DNA from: Pseudooctadecabacter jejudonensis
GTDB taxonomy: Bacteria; Pseudomonadota; Alphaproteobacteria; Rhodobacterales; Rhodobacteraceae
Assembly: GCF_900172275.1 (NCBI RefSeq)
Contig: NZ_FWFT01000003.1
Span: 248,001 to 312,000 of the forward strand
Reading direction: 5' to 3'
DNA length: 64,000 bases
Below are positions 24,710 through 34,280 of this stretch, piece by piece. Below the pieces are notes generated by a model that did no database searches, had not been told where the DNA came from, and saw only the letters and a program-made list of their open reading frames with translations. Position 1 is the first letter of the stretch. Every line of letters begins with the position of its first letter. Both the position numbers and the translations under genes were made by a program.

Positions 24710-24831
24710 CAGCGGGCGTCCTTCTTGTCGTATGCCCCTCATTTAATCCGGCAAAGGGGTGCAGACAACAGCCACATGATCTTCACCCTCCCACCCCGAC
24801 CGCCAGTCGCTCTTCAAGCGCCACGTCATCG

Positions 24832-24889
24832 CTTCTTTGGGTCAAAAATACCTTCCGCGAAGCGACGCGAAATTCCAACGGAATTTCGC
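24832..24889. repeat. Dispersed GGTATTTTTGACCCAAAGAA repeat with a 10-bp hairpin
   Basis: CTTCTTTGGGTCAAAAATACC (24832-24852) is the same core as at 14477. It is followed by GCGAAATTCC-AAC-GGAATTTCGC (24867-24889), a perfect 10-bp stem. It lies between the ABC exporter and tRNA-Gly. Confidence 0.65.
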
Positions 24890-24944
24890 CCCCGCCCGCC
24901 GCAGGCGCTGATCGCAAGATCATTCAACTGGCTGAAAAAAGGGG

Positions 24945-25018
24945 TGGAGCGGGCGGCGGGAATCGAACCCGCGTCATTAGCTTGGAAGGCTAAGGTCTTA
25001 CCACTACACAACGCCCGC
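24945..25018 (-). tRNA. tRNA-Gly (TCC)
   Basis: The 74-base cloverleaf has acceptor GCGGGCG/CGCCCGC, anticodon loop CTTCCAA with anticodon TCC, T-loop TTCGATT and an encoded CCA. It lies between the ABC exporter and malonyl-CoA synthetase genes. Confidence 0.97.
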
Positions 25019-25115
25019 GCTACACAGGGGCCAAATACGCCGCCCCCGCGGCCGGGTCAAGACACGACGTACCCGCAAACCCATTCACGGCCCGCAAAGG
25101 ATTCCCCAAGATCCC

Positions 25116-26603
25116 ATGACAAACACGCTTTATGACGCCCTGATCGGCCCGCACCACGACAATACGGCCCCTTTTCTCCATCTGGGCGACGGCACGCAGA
25201 TCACCTTTGCCGCCTTTTGCGCCCGCGCCGCACAAATCGCCCATGTGCTGTCGGATCACGGTGTGGGCCCACGCGACCGCATTGTCGTGCAAGCCCCCAA
25301 ATCAGCCGAATACCTCGCGCTCTATGCCGCTGCGCTGCAAACAGGCGCGGTATTTCTGCCGCTCAACACCGCCTACACCCTGTCCGAGGTGCAGTATTTC
25401 GTCGACGACGCGGACCCTGCCCTAATTGTCTGCGCACCTGACACAGCGCCGGATATCGCATCCCTCGCAGATAAGCGGCCCATGTTGACGTTGGATGCCA
25501 CCGCGACAGGCACCCTTTCCACCGCCGCAAATGCCGCGCCGACAGGTTTCAACACCGTCGCACGGGGGCCAGATGACCTCGCGGGGCTCCTCTATACCTC
25601 CGGCACGACGGGGCGGTCCAAAGGCGCGATGATGTCTCACCGCAACCTGTTGTCAAACGCCCGCGCCCTGACGGATCTGTGGCAGATCACCCATGCAGAT
25701 ACCTTGATCCACGCCCTGCCCGTCTTTCACACCCACGGGCTGTTCGTGGCGATCAACACAGCCCTTCTGGCCGGCGCTCAAATCCGCTTTATGGCCAGCT
25801 TCAACACGGACGCCATCCTGCATGCCCTGCCCCGCTCCACCCTCATGATGGGCGTGCCCACCTTCTACACCCGCCTGCTGGCCGATCCGCGCCTGACCCA
25901 TGAGGCAACATCGAACATGCGGCTCTTCATCTCCGGCTCGGCGCCGCTTTTGGCCGAAACCCACCGCGCGTTCACAGACCGCACCGGCCACCGCATCCTT
26001 GAACGCTATGGGATGACCGAAACCAACATGATCACCTCAAACCCCTACGACGGCGACCGCGTGCCCGGCACCGTGGGCCATGCCCTGCCCGGTGTCGCGG
26101 TTCGCATCCGCGATGCGGGTCGCTGCACGCCCACAGGCGACATCGGTGTGATCGAAGTGCGCGGCGACAACGTGTTCCAAGGCTACTGGAACCAGCCCGA
26201 AAAAACCGCCGAAGACATGACAGAGGACGGCTATTTCATCACAGGCGATCTGGCCACGATGGACGCCACAGGCCGCGTGACGATCGTAGGCCGCGCCAAG
26301 GATCTGATCATCTCGGGGGGCTACAACATCTATCCAAAAGAGGTTGAGGACGTCCTCAACGCCCTTCCCTCGGTCCTTGAAAGTGCCGTGATCGGCGTGC
26401 CCGACCCCGACAAGGGAGAGGCCGTAGTGGCCGTCATCGTGCCCACCCCCGACGGCCAGGTGACCGACGCGGACGTGCAGGCCCACGTCTCCGCCCATCT
26501 GGCGAAGTTCAAACACCCCCGCCGTTATGTGACGATGGACGCCCTGCCCCGCAACACCATGGGCAAGGTGCAAAAAACAACGCTGCGCTCAGACCTCGGC
26601 TAG
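25116..26603 (+). CDS. matB: Malonyl-CoA synthetase
   Basis: This 495-residue AMP-forming ligase has the length and layout of MatB: P-loop LLYTSGTTGRSKGAMMSHRN, LPVFHTHGLFVAINTALLAG, ERYGMTETNMITSNPYDGDR, hinge GRAKDLIISGGYNIYPKEVE and the catalytic lysine in PRNTMGKVQKTTLR. MatB enzymes make malonyl-CoA from free malonate. The YGMTETNMI motif supports the malonate/methylmalonate branch; other short dicarboxylates are possible. No malonyl-CoA decarboxylase is adjacent. The gene is followed by its own terminator. Confidence 0.85.
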   Translation: MTNTLYDALIGPHHDNTAPFLHLGDGTQITFAAFCARAAQIAHVLSDHGVGPRDRIVVQAPKSAEYLALYAAALQTGAVFLPLNTAYTLSEVQYFVDDADPALIVCAPDTAPDIASLADKRPMLTLDATATGTLSTAANAAPTGFNTVARGPDDLAGLLYTSGTTGRSKGAMMSHRNLLSNARALTDLWQITHADTLIHALPVFHTHGLFVAINTALLAGAQIRFMASFNTDAILHALPRSTLMMGVPTFYTRLLADPRLTHEATSNMRLFISGSAPLLAETHRAFTDRTGHRILERYGMTETNMITSNPYDGDRVPGTVGHALPGVAVRIRDAGRCTPTGDIGVIEVRGDNVFQGYWNQPEKTAEDMTEDGYFITGDLATMDATGRVTIVGRAKDLIISGGYNIYPKEVEDVLNALPSVLESAVIGVPDPDKGEAVVAVIVPTPDGQVTDADVQAHVSAHLAKFKHPRRYVTMDALPRNTMGKVQKTTLRSDLG

Positions 26604-26622
26604 CGACACCCGCCCATGAAAA

Positions 26623-26648
26623 ACCCCGCACCCGAAAGGCTGCGGGGT
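26623..26648 (+). terminator. Terminator of matB
   Basis: ACCCCGCA-CCCGAAAGGC-TGCGGGGT forms an 8-bp stem 20 bases past the matB stop; a T-rich stretch (CATTTTTAT) follows shortly after. Confidence 0.7.
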
Positions 26649-26672
26649 CTGCTCATTTTTATGCGGCGCGCT

Positions 26673-26786
26673 TTATTCCGCCGGTGTCGCAGCCTCTGAA
26701 TCTACCGTCACGGCCTCAACGCCGGCGGCCTCACGGCGGCCATCGTTGAACGCGGCCTTCAGCAGCGAAATGCACATCAACGCCAT
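26673..26786 (-). pseudogene. Possible 3' remnant of a membrane protein gene
   Basis: A minus-strand frame stays open from 26867 to the TAA at 26673 and reads protein-like: KFWGRRPIELVVMALMCISL, then KAAFNDGRREAAGVEAVTVD. The hydrophobic segment starts upstream of the first ATG (26786), and no ribosome site supports any start, so the 5' part seems to be missing. The frame overlaps the first bases of the divergent DMT-like gene. A small membrane protein with an unusual start is the alternative. Confidence 0.35.
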
Positions 26787-26864
26787 CACGACCAGTTCTA
26801 TCGGACGTCTCCCCCAGAACTTATGATCTTGAATTAGCGGTGTTTGCGGCCTTACTCTGCGATC

Positions 26865-28520
26865 ATGTCACAACAGATCGCCTTCTGGGTCACCGCTGTA
26901 TTGAGCGTCGCGTTTTGGGGGGCCTATCCAAGCGCCCTCGTCTTGGCTGATTTTCATGACCCCTTTCTTGGGGCGGTCGGTGCCATAGGCGTCGCCATGA
27001 TCGGCTGGTTTGGGCTTATCTTTCTGCAAGGCGTAGGCCCCCGCAAGATCTGGACCACCCTCACGTCCAACCGCCCGCTGATCCTTGTGTCCGGCCTGTT
27101 GTTCACGATTGAACTGGCCCTTTTCTTTCCGGCCGTGGACCGCGCCCCTGCGATTGCGGCGGTGCTGTTCGAACTTTGGGTGCTGTCTTTTGTGATCACC
27201 TCAATCTGGGCCGGCACCAGTGCGCGTCTGACCCGAAAGGGGTGGACCTTCCTGACCTTCGGTTTTTTCGGGGCCACCGTCGCGGTGGTGGACTGGGCGT
27301 CCCTGCGCGACAGCAGCATGAGTTCCCTGGACCCCGTGACCATCCTGATGGCGATCACAGCCGCCTCTGCCATGGGGGTCAAAACCTACATCAACTCCCG
27401 GATTTCTGCCAAAAGCCCCGATTTGCCGATGTTGTCGGCCAGCACGCTGCCGCATCTGCTGTCAGGCTTTGTCGCGCTGCCCCTGTGGGGGGCGATCTAT
27501 CTGGCCGGGGATGACGTCGCGGTCTCGTCATCCGCCAGCCTGCTGAGCGCGCTGCCGATAGCGGTGATCTATCTGATCGGCGTGCCTGTGTTCATCCTGG
27601 CCGTCCGCCTGCGCCCCAGTGAATCCTCCATGGCGGTCTTCTATTCGATCCCGCTTGTGGCACTTTTGTTTTTAAGCCTCACAGGCCAGGTTACCTTGAA
27701 CATCTATTTCATCATTGGCGGCTCCATCATCTTCATCGCCAATGCATTCCTCACACAACGCCTTCCTTATGTCTCAGCCTCGGGGTTGGCTGCGATTTTG
27801 ACGCTGGCTGCGACCTGGTTGGCCCTGTCGATTGAACAGGGCCATATTCTGGTTCTACCAGATGCGGCCCTGCCTTCTGTCGGCATCAGCTCGGCGGAAG
27901 CGTTCTTGCTGCTGTACGGGTTGTTATTTGCCTTCGTCCTGACGGATGTTCTAAACGAAATCAAAGACTTCCGAATTTGCGTCCATCGCTTTATCGCAGA
28001 AATGTTGGGCGGCCCGCTCTCGCCTCCAGAGGCCCGATCTTTGTACCGCAGGATGCGGCAGGCTTTCTTGTGCGAAGACCTGCGCTCGCTTGTGCCGCAT
28101 CATTCTTCGCCGCCATCCCTCAGCACCGATCAACGCGCCCAACTGGCCGAGATTTTCGCACGCAGCCTCAAGTCCTCTATAGCTGCCACGCCTTATGTGG
28201 TCTTCCGCATCCTGTCGGTCGGGTTCCTTTTGCTGGTTTTCTCGGTCTATTGCTTGTCCTCACAGCTGATCGACCGATTGGTGGGCATGTCCCTGTTCAC
28301 GGTCATCGCCTACTTCCTATTTTTCACGCGGGATCGCTACCTGCGTAAGGTCGTCTTTCGCGCAATTGTCGAAGAAACACTGCAGCCCTTGCGCTCAAAA
28401 CATCACGAGGCTTTGGTCAAGGATCGCAAGTCGAACCATTTCGTTGGGATGTCCCTTCTGATCTTCGCCTTGAGCGTCAGTATCGTTCTGAACATTGCCG
28501 TCGAGTTCGGTCTTAATTGA
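26865..28520 (+). CDS. DMT/EamA-like membrane transporter with C-terminal extension
   Basis: This 551-residue protein has about ten helices over residues 1-325 in the manner of DMT transporters (WVTAVLSVAFWGAYPSALVL at the start, LFFPAVDRAPAIAAVLFELW as the paired EamA-type segment). A region of about 90 residues rich in charged and polar groups follows (NEIKDFRICVHRFIAEMLGG to SSIAATPYV), then three more helices up to the C-terminus. This tail is not part of the EamA family. The ATG at 26865 is used although no ribosome site is clear; TTG at 26844 is possible. The substrate is unknown. Confidence 0.75.
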   Translation: MSQQIAFWVTAVLSVAFWGAYPSALVLADFHDPFLGAVGAIGVAMIGWFGLIFLQGVGPRKIWTTLTSNRPLILVSGLLFTIELALFFPAVDRAPAIAAVLFELWVLSFVITSIWAGTSARLTRKGWTFLTFGFFGATVAVVDWASLRDSSMSSLDPVTILMAITAASAMGVKTYINSRISAKSPDLPMLSASTLPHLLSGFVALPLWGAIYLAGDDVAVSSSASLLSALPIAVIYLIGVPVFILAVRLRPSESSMAVFYSIPLVALLFLSLTGQVTLNIYFIIGGSIIFIANAFLTQRLPYVSASGLAAILTLAATWLALSIEQGHILVLPDAALPSVGISSAEAFLLLYGLLFAFVLTDVLNEIKDFRICVHRFIAEMLGGPLSPPEARSLYRRMRQAFLCEDLRSLVPHHSSPPSLSTDQRAQLAEIFARSLKSSIAATPYVVFRILSVGFLLLVFSVYCLSSQLIDRLVGMSLFTVIAYFLFFTRDRYLRKVVFRAIVEETLQPLRSKHHEALVKDRKSNHFVGMSLLIFALSVSIVLNIAVEFGLN

Positions 28521-28537
28521 CGTTTGCCCCCTGAGGA

Positions 28538-29200
28538 TTAATCCCCACTCTCATAGGGCTCTATCAGCTCCGGCCCTGACGCGCGGTTGGAATTGACGGC
28601 ACGGCTGACGCGGTGAAACAGCAACGTGTCCTCGCCTGTGGCCTGCATCAATCGCGCGGCCCCCGTGCCGTCCTCGCCCAGCCACAAGGGCCAGTCTGCA
28701 GGCTCCAGTATAACGGGGATCCGGTGGTGGATTTCAGCCATGGCCGCGTTGGCCGCAGTGGTCACAATGGCCGCCGTGGCGCCCAAGTCGCCCCAATCCT
28801 GCCAGATCGCGGCAAAGGCCAGGGGCGCGCCATCTTGGCGTTGGATGTACCACGGCAGTTTTGTGCCGTCCTCCAGCCGCGTCCATTCGTAAAACCCTGC
28901 CGCCGGAATGATGCACCGCCTTTCGCGGCACGCCGCTTTGAACGCGGGCTTTTCGGCAATGGTTTCCGCCCGCGCATTGATCAACAGCGGCCCGCCGTTC
29001 GGGGCCTTGTACCAATGGGGCACAAACCCCCAGCGCACCGATTGATACCGCCGCCCGCCGTCCCCGGCCATAACAGCCGCCACCTGAACGGTGGGGCAGA
29101 CGTTGTAATTGGGGACCTGCGGCAGATCATTCGCAGGGGCAGCATCAAACACCTGCGCCATTGCATCATGGGGAAGGGTGATCGCCATGCGCCCGCACAA
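28538..29200 (-). CDS. yedK: SOS response-associated peptidase family protein (HMCES/YedK)
   Basis: This 220-residue protein forms covalent cross-links to abasic sites in single-stranded DNA. Cys2 (MCGRMAITLP) is the reactive residue after removal of Met1. The only start that gives Cys2 is a TTG at 29198-29200, so a rare start codon is fixed by biochemistry. Further family motifs are YNVCPTVQV, RWGFVPHWYKAP, INARAETIAEKPAFKAA, RCIIPAAGFYEW and the late IHHRIPVIL with the catalytic histidine. It lies three bases after the methyltransferase gene. Confidence 0.96.
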   Translation of the reverse strand: MCGRMAITLPHDAMAQVFDAAPANDLPQVPNYNVCPTVQVAAVMAGDGGRRYQSVRWGFVPHWYKAPNGGPLLINARAETIAEKPAFKAACRERRCIIPAAGFYEWTRLEDGTKLPWYIQRQDGAPLAFAAIWQDWGDLGATAAIVTTAANAAMAEIHHRIPVILEPADWPLWLGEDGTGAARLMQATGEDTLLFHRVSRAVNSNRASGPELIEPYESGD

Positions 29201-29203
29201 GGT

Positions 29204-30418
29204 CTAGCGGCGCCCCAGATTGGAGTAGTGCATCAAGCCCCAGCCACACAGCGCCCGGTCAACCTGGGCCCAGATCCCGCCAAAGGCAACCGGATCCAGC
29301 CGCGCGCCCTTGGCCAGCATGGCCAAATCGCGCCGCCCATCGACGCCCGCCAACAGCGCCGCCGCGCCTTTGGGCAAGCGCAGGGGGATCGTCTCCCCCC
29401 CTGATTTCACCGGCAACGCCTTGCCCGCCGCCACGGCACGGGCCAATTTGTCCCGCGGCACACCGCGCAAATGCGGCACGCGGGCCATGTTTGCTTTGGC
29501 CATGCCGCCCATTGGACCCGTCTTGGGCGCGCTGGCCCCCGCCGCCCGCGCATAGCCCACATGCACCTTCATCGTGCCCGCCAGCTGTTCGGCCAGCGCC
29601 ATGCGCGCCACCGCGTCCATCCCCTCCGGCACCGCCGCATACCGCGACGGATCATAGGCCGCAGGCTGCGCAAATCCAGCTAGATCCCAGCCCGTCTGCC
29701 CCATGACCTCCACCAAATCCGTCACCGAAAACGCGCGATCCTGACTGTGCAACAACAGATCATAAAACCCCGCATCGGACTGCTGATGATCCACCACAAC
29801 CGTATTGCGTTTGAACGGATGCGCCTCCGGCAGCCGCGCAAAAACCGCCCGCGCCTGTGCCAACTTCTGCGACGGGGACAGCCCCTCAAACAACGCCCCG
29901 AACGCCTCTTGCAACGGGTAAACACCAGACCGCCCATGGGGCGCATAGACCATAAACCCAAGGCCGCCGCCCTCCGCCAAGGCCTGCCTCAGCGCGGCAA
30001 ATCCCGTCGCGGGATCAGGCAAGTGATGCAACACCCCGCAACAGTCGATGTAATCGAACGTGCCATATTCCGCCGCATCCAGCAGGCTGCCCGTGTGAAA
30101 CGTCACCCCCGTCAGCCCGCGCGCCGCCACCCGCGCTTCCGCCACCGCCCGCGACGCCTCCGACAGATCCAGATACACAATCTCATAGGGCGCGCCCGCA
30201 TCGGTCAGCCGTTGTGCCAGTTGCACCATCCCATCGCCAGTTCCACCACCCGCAAACAGCGCCCGAAGCGGCCGTGTCCAATCGCGCATCCCGCCCCAAA
30301 TGACATGATCCATCTCAAGGGGGTCCGACGGCGAACCGGTGATCAACCGCTTGGCCTCATCCGCCGGATCACGCTCGGGATAGGGATAGGCCTCATACTG
30401 GCGCTTTACTTCAGTCAC
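29204..30418 (-). CDS. Class I SAM-dependent methyltransferase
   Basis: This 404-residue protein begins with YEAYPYPERDP, typical of a methyltransferase family with an N-terminal 'YPYP' element. Motif I is LFAGGGTGDGMVQLA (about 54-68), motif II EIVYLDLSEASR, and DYIDCCGVLHHLPDPATGF matches motif IV. Residues 260-404 form a second, C-terminal region of unknown role (ending MHYSNLGRR). The methyl acceptor is unknown. It lies in a minus-strand run with DUF1992 upstream and HMCES downstream. Confidence 0.88.
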   Translation of the reverse strand: MTEVKRQYEAYPYPERDPADEAKRLITGSPSDPLEMDHVIWGGMRDWTRPLRALFAGGGTGDGMVQLAQRLTDAGAPYEIVYLDLSEASRAVAEARVAARGLTGVTFHTGSLLDAAEYGTFDYIDCCGVLHHLPDPATGFAALRQALAEGGGLGFMVYAPHGRSGVYPLQEAFGALFEGLSPSQKLAQARAVFARLPEAHPFKRNTVVVDHQQSDAGFYDLLLHSQDRAFSVTDLVEVMGQTGWDLAGFAQPAAYDPSRYAAVPEGMDAVARMALAEQLAGTMKVHVGYARAAGASAPKTGPMGGMAKANMARVPHLRGVPRDKLARAVAAGKALPVKSGGETIPLRLPKGAAALLAGVDGRRDLAMLAKGARLDPVAFGGIWAQVDRALCGWGLMHYSNLGRR

Positions 30419-30427
30419 ACCGCGCCC

Positions 30428-30736
30428 TCACCGCTGATACGCCTTGCGGGCCAGGGCAATCCGCGCATCCATCAACGTCATCTCTTTAAGGATCTCACCG
30501 CGCCGTGTCCTGTCGCCCGTATCCGCCAATTCCGCGCGCAGCCGTGCCAACTCTCGCGACAAGGACACAAATTCTGGCACAGCCTTGCTCTCCTTCATCA
30601 GCCGGTTCAGCAGGGCGTTCTCCGGGTCGTCCTCCGGCGGCAACGGCCGACCTTGGCCTGGCAAATCATCAAACGCGCCCTCGGCTTGGGCGGCGCGAAT
30701 GCGGGCATCGATCAAATCTTCCAACGGATGGGCCAT
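30428..30736 (-). CDS. DUF1992 (DnaJ-homologue-type) protein
   Basis: This 102-residue protein reads MAHPLEDLIDARIRAAQAEG, then DDLPGQGRPLPPEDDP and NALLNRLMKESKAVPEFVSL, the full DUF1992 pattern. Some members carry a J domain, but this one does not. The start at 30736 is preferred; a GTG at 30745 is possible. Function unknown. First gene of the DUF1992-methyltransferase-HMCES run. Confidence 0.9.
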   Translation of the reverse strand: MAHPLEDLIDARIRAAQAEGAFDDLPGQGRPLPPEDDPENALLNRLMKESKAVPEFVSLSRELARLRAELADTGDRTRRGEILKEMTLMDARIALARKAYQR

Positions 30737-31115
30737 GCCCGACACCTAGCGCGACGCGGACGCATCACGCAACACCCACCGCGCGCCCTGTTCATCCAAC
30801 GACAACCCTCGGGCGTCATCTTTTGCGGCGGTTAACCCGCGTGAGGCCACACCTTCGCGCGCCATGGACATCGGGACACGCCGGCCCCTCAGACCATCTG
30901 AACCCGCATTCGCGCTTCAGATGCAGGGGCAGGTCCACCTGCACACGCGACCTCGGTGGCCCATCAGTCACCGCGGCCCCACCCTTGTAAGTCATCCCCG
31001 ACATCCACCATTAACCTTAACGCGCCCATGACCTGAGCACACCGCCCAAGACCAAAGCGCACCCACCCCCTTCATCTGACCCAAAAAACTCAAATCCCGA
31101 CACCGCATGAAAAAA
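30737..31115. other. Gene-free stretch with one copy of a 17-bp repeat
   Basis: No gene is supported in about 380 bases. ATTAACCTTAACGCGCC at 31010-31026 recurs exactly at 41316-41332 and inverted at 41071-41087. The remainder is GC-rich without clear structure. Confidence 0.5.
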
Positions 31116-31142
31116 CCCCGCCGCACAGGACGCGCGACGGGG
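31116..31142 (-). terminator. Terminator of the 5'-nucleotidase gene
   Basis: A stem based on CCCCG/CGGGG, extended by inner G-C pairs, is followed on the minus strand by TTTTTT. It starts 27 bases after the stop codon. Confidence 0.75.
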
Positions 31143-31168
31143 CCAAAAACATGTGATGTGATCGGGGC

Positions 31169-32737
31169 TTAGTTGCCGCTCACCGTGATGCGCCCATCGG
31201 TGTAGGGCGTGTAGGGTCCATTCTCGGCCAGATAATCCGCCACGACCTGCTCCAATCCAGGACCGAAATCATAAGCGTTGGCGGCGTCCTCGAACATGGA
31301 ATAACCGTCACCGCCATTGCGGACGTAGTTGTTGGTGGCCAACAGATACGTAGCCCCTTCGTCCAGCGGCGCACCGGCGACGGTCACGTCAGACACGCGG
31401 GCCCCCGGCTCTGCGGTCAAATCCACGGCAAAGGTCATGCCCGCCACCTGCGGGAAACGGCCCGCGCCGTCCTCAACCTGACCCACACCGTTTTCCAACG
31501 CCGCCAGGATATCCGCGCCAGAGGCTTCGAACGTGGCCAGTGTGTTCTGGAACGGCAGGACCGTCAGCACTTCACCCATGGTGATCTCGCCTGCATCAAT
31601 AGACGCACGCAAACCGCCACCGTTCTGGATCGCGGCCACAACGCCTTGATCCGCCAAACGGTCCAACATCGCGTCGGCCACAAGGTTGCCCATGGCGCAT
31701 TCCATCGCGCGACACACCTCACGGGCGCCCTCGATGACATCCGTGCTATCGGCGACAACTTGGGTCTTCATCTCTTCAATCGGACCGGCCAGTTCGGACA
31801 CCCGCGCCACGATCGCCTCGTCTTCCGCCACAGAGGCATCCAGCAGGATCGTGTCACCGGTGGCCGATGTCACGTTGCCGTCCGCATCAAATTCCAAGGT
31901 CAGATGGCCCACGTATTTGGAATAGGCATAGGCCTGCACCACAGCCGTATCGCCCACCATCGTGGGATAGGCCATTGCACCCTCTTCGGTGTTGGAAAAC
32001 AGCGTGTGCGAATGCCCGCCCACGACTGCATCAAGGCCATTCACGGCCTCAGCAATCGCCATGTCCTTGTTCACCCCAACGTGGTTCAGCGCGATGATCT
32101 TGGTGACGCCTTCATCGGTCAGCGTCGCCACATCGGCCTGCAGGCTCTCTATCTCGTCCGAGAAAATCACCGCATCCGAAGGCGAGGCTGTCTCTGCCGT
32201 GTCAGAGGCCAGCGCGGAGACAATGCCAATCCGCTCGCCGCCCACCTCAAGCACGATGTGGTTCTGAACCTTGCCCGCCAACACGTTGGACTGGCTCACG
32301 TCGATGTTGCCGGAAATGACCGGAAAGTCGACGCCGTCGGCCAGCTTGGCCAAGCCTTCGTCACCATCGTCAAATTCGTGGTTGCCCACGGCCATGGCAT
32401 CAAAGCCGATGGCGTTCATCATCTCGATTTCCACGTCACCTTTGTAGGTCGTGTACATCAGGGACCCCTGATACTGATCGCCCGCATCCAGCACGATCAC
32501 GTTCTCACCGGCCAGTTCTTCGCGCAGCTGGTCGATCATCGTTTTTACACGTGCCACGCCGCCAAAGCATTCGCCCGCCGCGTTGTCTTCGGCACCACAG
32601 GTGCCATCAAAGCGGCTGATCGGCTCAATCCGGCTGTGCAGGTCGTTGATGTGGATGATATGAAGCGTGTAATCCGCCGCCGCCATTCCCGCCGTCATGG
32701 TCAGCGCGGTGGTTGTTGTCAGAAGTCTGGTCAACAT
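31169..32737 (-). CDS. Secreted bifunctional metallophosphatase / 5'-nucleotidase
   Basis: This 522-residue UshA-type enzyme has a signal peptide (MLTRLLTTTTALTMTAGMAA, cut near 21). The two-metal site is complete: IHINDLHSR, VLDAGDQYQGS, VGNHEFDDG, LNHVGVNKD and GGHSHT. The C-terminal substrate domain carries QNGGGLRASIDAG and NNYVRNGGDGYSMF. It removes phosphate from nucleotides or related diesters in the periplasm, supplying nucleosides and phosphate; salvage genes of the window (53.7-58.2 kb) could use its products. It is monocistronic. Confidence 0.95.
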   Translation of the reverse strand: MLTRLLTTTTALTMTAGMAAADYTLHIIHINDLHSRIEPISRFDGTCGAEDNAAGECFGGVARVKTMIDQLREELAGENVIVLDAGDQYQGSLMYTTYKGDVEIEMMNAIGFDAMAVGNHEFDDGDEGLAKLADGVDFPVISGNIDVSQSNVLAGKVQNHIVLEVGGERIGIVSALASDTAETASPSDAVIFSDEIESLQADVATLTDEGVTKIIALNHVGVNKDMAIAEAVNGLDAVVGGHSHTLFSNTEEGAMAYPTMVGDTAVVQAYAYSKYVGHLTLEFDADGNVTSATGDTILLDASVAEDEAIVARVSELAGPIEEMKTQVVADSTDVIEGAREVCRAMECAMGNLVADAMLDRLADQGVVAAIQNGGGLRASIDAGEITMGEVLTVLPFQNTLATFEASGADILAALENGVGQVEDGAGRFPQVAGMTFAVDLTAEPGARVSDVTVAGAPLDEGATYLLATNNYVRNGGDGYSMFEDAANAYDFGPGLEQVVADYLAENGPYTPYTDGRITVSGN

Positions 32738-32904
32738 GAAAAGATCCCCGTTGGTGGTTTTTGTCTGACGTCAGCTTGGGTTGCCCAACACCAAGAGTCA
32801 AAGCAGATCATGTGAAGCTTTCGTAACGTCGCGTCCGTGTGCCTAAAGTTAAGGCACATCAAGCCTGCTTGACGTAGCGGCCCGAGGATGGAAAACCCCA
32901 CCCC

Positions 32905-33240
32905 ATGTTGATCTATAAAATCCTGACCGCCGACCAATGGGCGGACTTCGAACGCACCGGCACCTTCACCGGCGCGCCGATTGATCTGGCCGATGGCTAC
33001 ATCCACACCTCCACCGCCGATCAGGCGCAAGAGACGGCGGACAAACATTTCGCAGGGCAAGAGGGGCTGATGCTGGCCGCGCTTGACGCTGCGACCTACG
33101 GCGAGGATCTGAAATGGGAGGTCTCGCGCGGCGGCGCGGAGTTCCCCCACATCTACAACCGCCCCCTGCGGATGGAGGAGGTTATCTGGGCCCGCCCGAT
33201 GCCCCTTGTGGACGGCACCCACGCGCTGGATTTCACATGA
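32905..33240 (+). CDS. DUF952 family protein
   Basis: This 111-residue protein has the DUF952 pattern: [39 protein letters not shown], and [20 protein letters not shown]. The fold recalls ADP-ribosyltransferase-like or tRNA-linked phosphotransferase relatives, but no activity is proven. Its stop overlaps the pyrD start (ATGA), so the two are co-translated. Confidence 0.93.
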   Translation: MLIYKILTADQWADFERTGTFTGAPIDLADGYIHTSTADQAQETADKHFAGQEGLMLAALDAATYGEDLKWEVSRGGAEFPHIYNRPLRMEEVIWARPMPLVDGTHALDFT

Positions 33241-34280
33241 GCGCATTGGAAAAAATCGGTCTGCGCGCCTTGCGCCGTATGGATCCTGAAATGGCCCACG
33301 GTCTGGCCCTGCGGGGTCTGAGGTACGGGCTGGGGCCCAAGACAGGCGCGTTGACGACAGACCGGCTGAAAACCACCGTCGCGGGGCTGGATCTGCCAAA
33401 CCCCATTGGTCTGGCGGCGGGATTTGACAAAAATGCCGAAAGCCTTGCTGCCCTTGGTGACACCGCGTTCGGGTTTCTTGAGGTCGGGGCGGCGACCCCC
33501 CTCCCCCAGGAGGGGAACCCCCGCCCAAGGCTGTACCGGCTGACCGAAGACCGCGCCGCGATCAACCGGTTCGGGTTCAATAATGAGGGGATGGAGGCCA
33601 TCGCAATCCGTCTTGCCCGCAGGCCCAAAAACCGTGTTCTGGGCCTGAACCTTGGCGCCAACAAAACCAGCGACGACAAGGCGGCGGATTTTGCCACTGT
33701 GCTGCGTCACTGCGGGGCGCATGTGGATTTCGCGACGGTCAATGTGTCTTCTCCGAACACCGAAAAACTGCGTGATCTTCAGGGCAAGGCAGCCCTTGAA
33801 GCGCTGTTGGGCGGGGTCATGGCCGCCAATGACGCGGACATCCCCGTGTTTTTGAAAATCGCCCCCGACCTGTCAGAGACAGAGGTCGCGGATGTGGCCG
33901 ACGTCGTGCGCTCTTCCGGCATTTCAGCCGTCATCGCGACCAACACGACCCTGTCGCGCGAGGGGCTGCAATCACCCCACAAGGATCAGGCGGGAGGGCT
34001 GTCAGGCCAGCCGCTGTTCGAGAGATCCACCCGGGTGTTGGCGCAATTGTCGACCTTGGTCGATGTTCCATTGATCGGCGTGGGTGGGGTCGGCTCTGCC
34101 GAACAGGCCTATGCCAAGATCCGCGCCGGGGCCTCTGCGGTGCAGCTTTACACCGCGCTGGTCTATGGCGGGCTGTCCTTGGTGGGTGAGATCGCGCGGG
34201 GCCTTGATGCCTTGCTGGCCCGCGACGGTTTTGCGTCCGTGGCGGATGCCATCGGCACAGGACGTGAGGACTGGCTATGA
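33237..34280 (+). CDS. pyrD: Dihydroorotate dehydrogenase (quinone), class 2
   Basis: This 347-residue enzyme oxidises dihydroorotate to orotate and passes electrons to membrane quinone (pyrimidine synthesis). The start is the ATG that overlaps the DUF952 stop; the N-terminal [20 protein letters not shown] is the membrane-contact helix pair of class 2. FMN and substrate motifs are [51 protein letters not shown] (with the serine base) and [20 protein letters not shown]. It overlaps the next gene by four bases. Confidence 0.98.
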   Translation: MSALEKIGLRALRRMDPEMAHGLALRGLRYGLGPKTGALTTDRLKTTVAGLDLPNPIGLAAGFDKNAESLAALGDTAFGFLEVGAATPLPQEGNPRPRLYRLTEDRAAINRFGFNNEGMEAIAIRLARRPKNRVLGLNLGANKTSDDKAADFATVLRHCGAHVDFATVNVSSPNTEKLRDLQGKAALEALLGGVMAANDADIPVFLKIAPDLSETEVADVADVVRSSGISAVIATNTTLSREGLQSPHKDQAGGLSGQPLFERSTRVLAQLSTLVDVPLIGVGGVGSAEQAYAKIRAGASAVQLYTALVYGGLSLVGEIARGLDALLARDGFASVADAIGTGREDWL

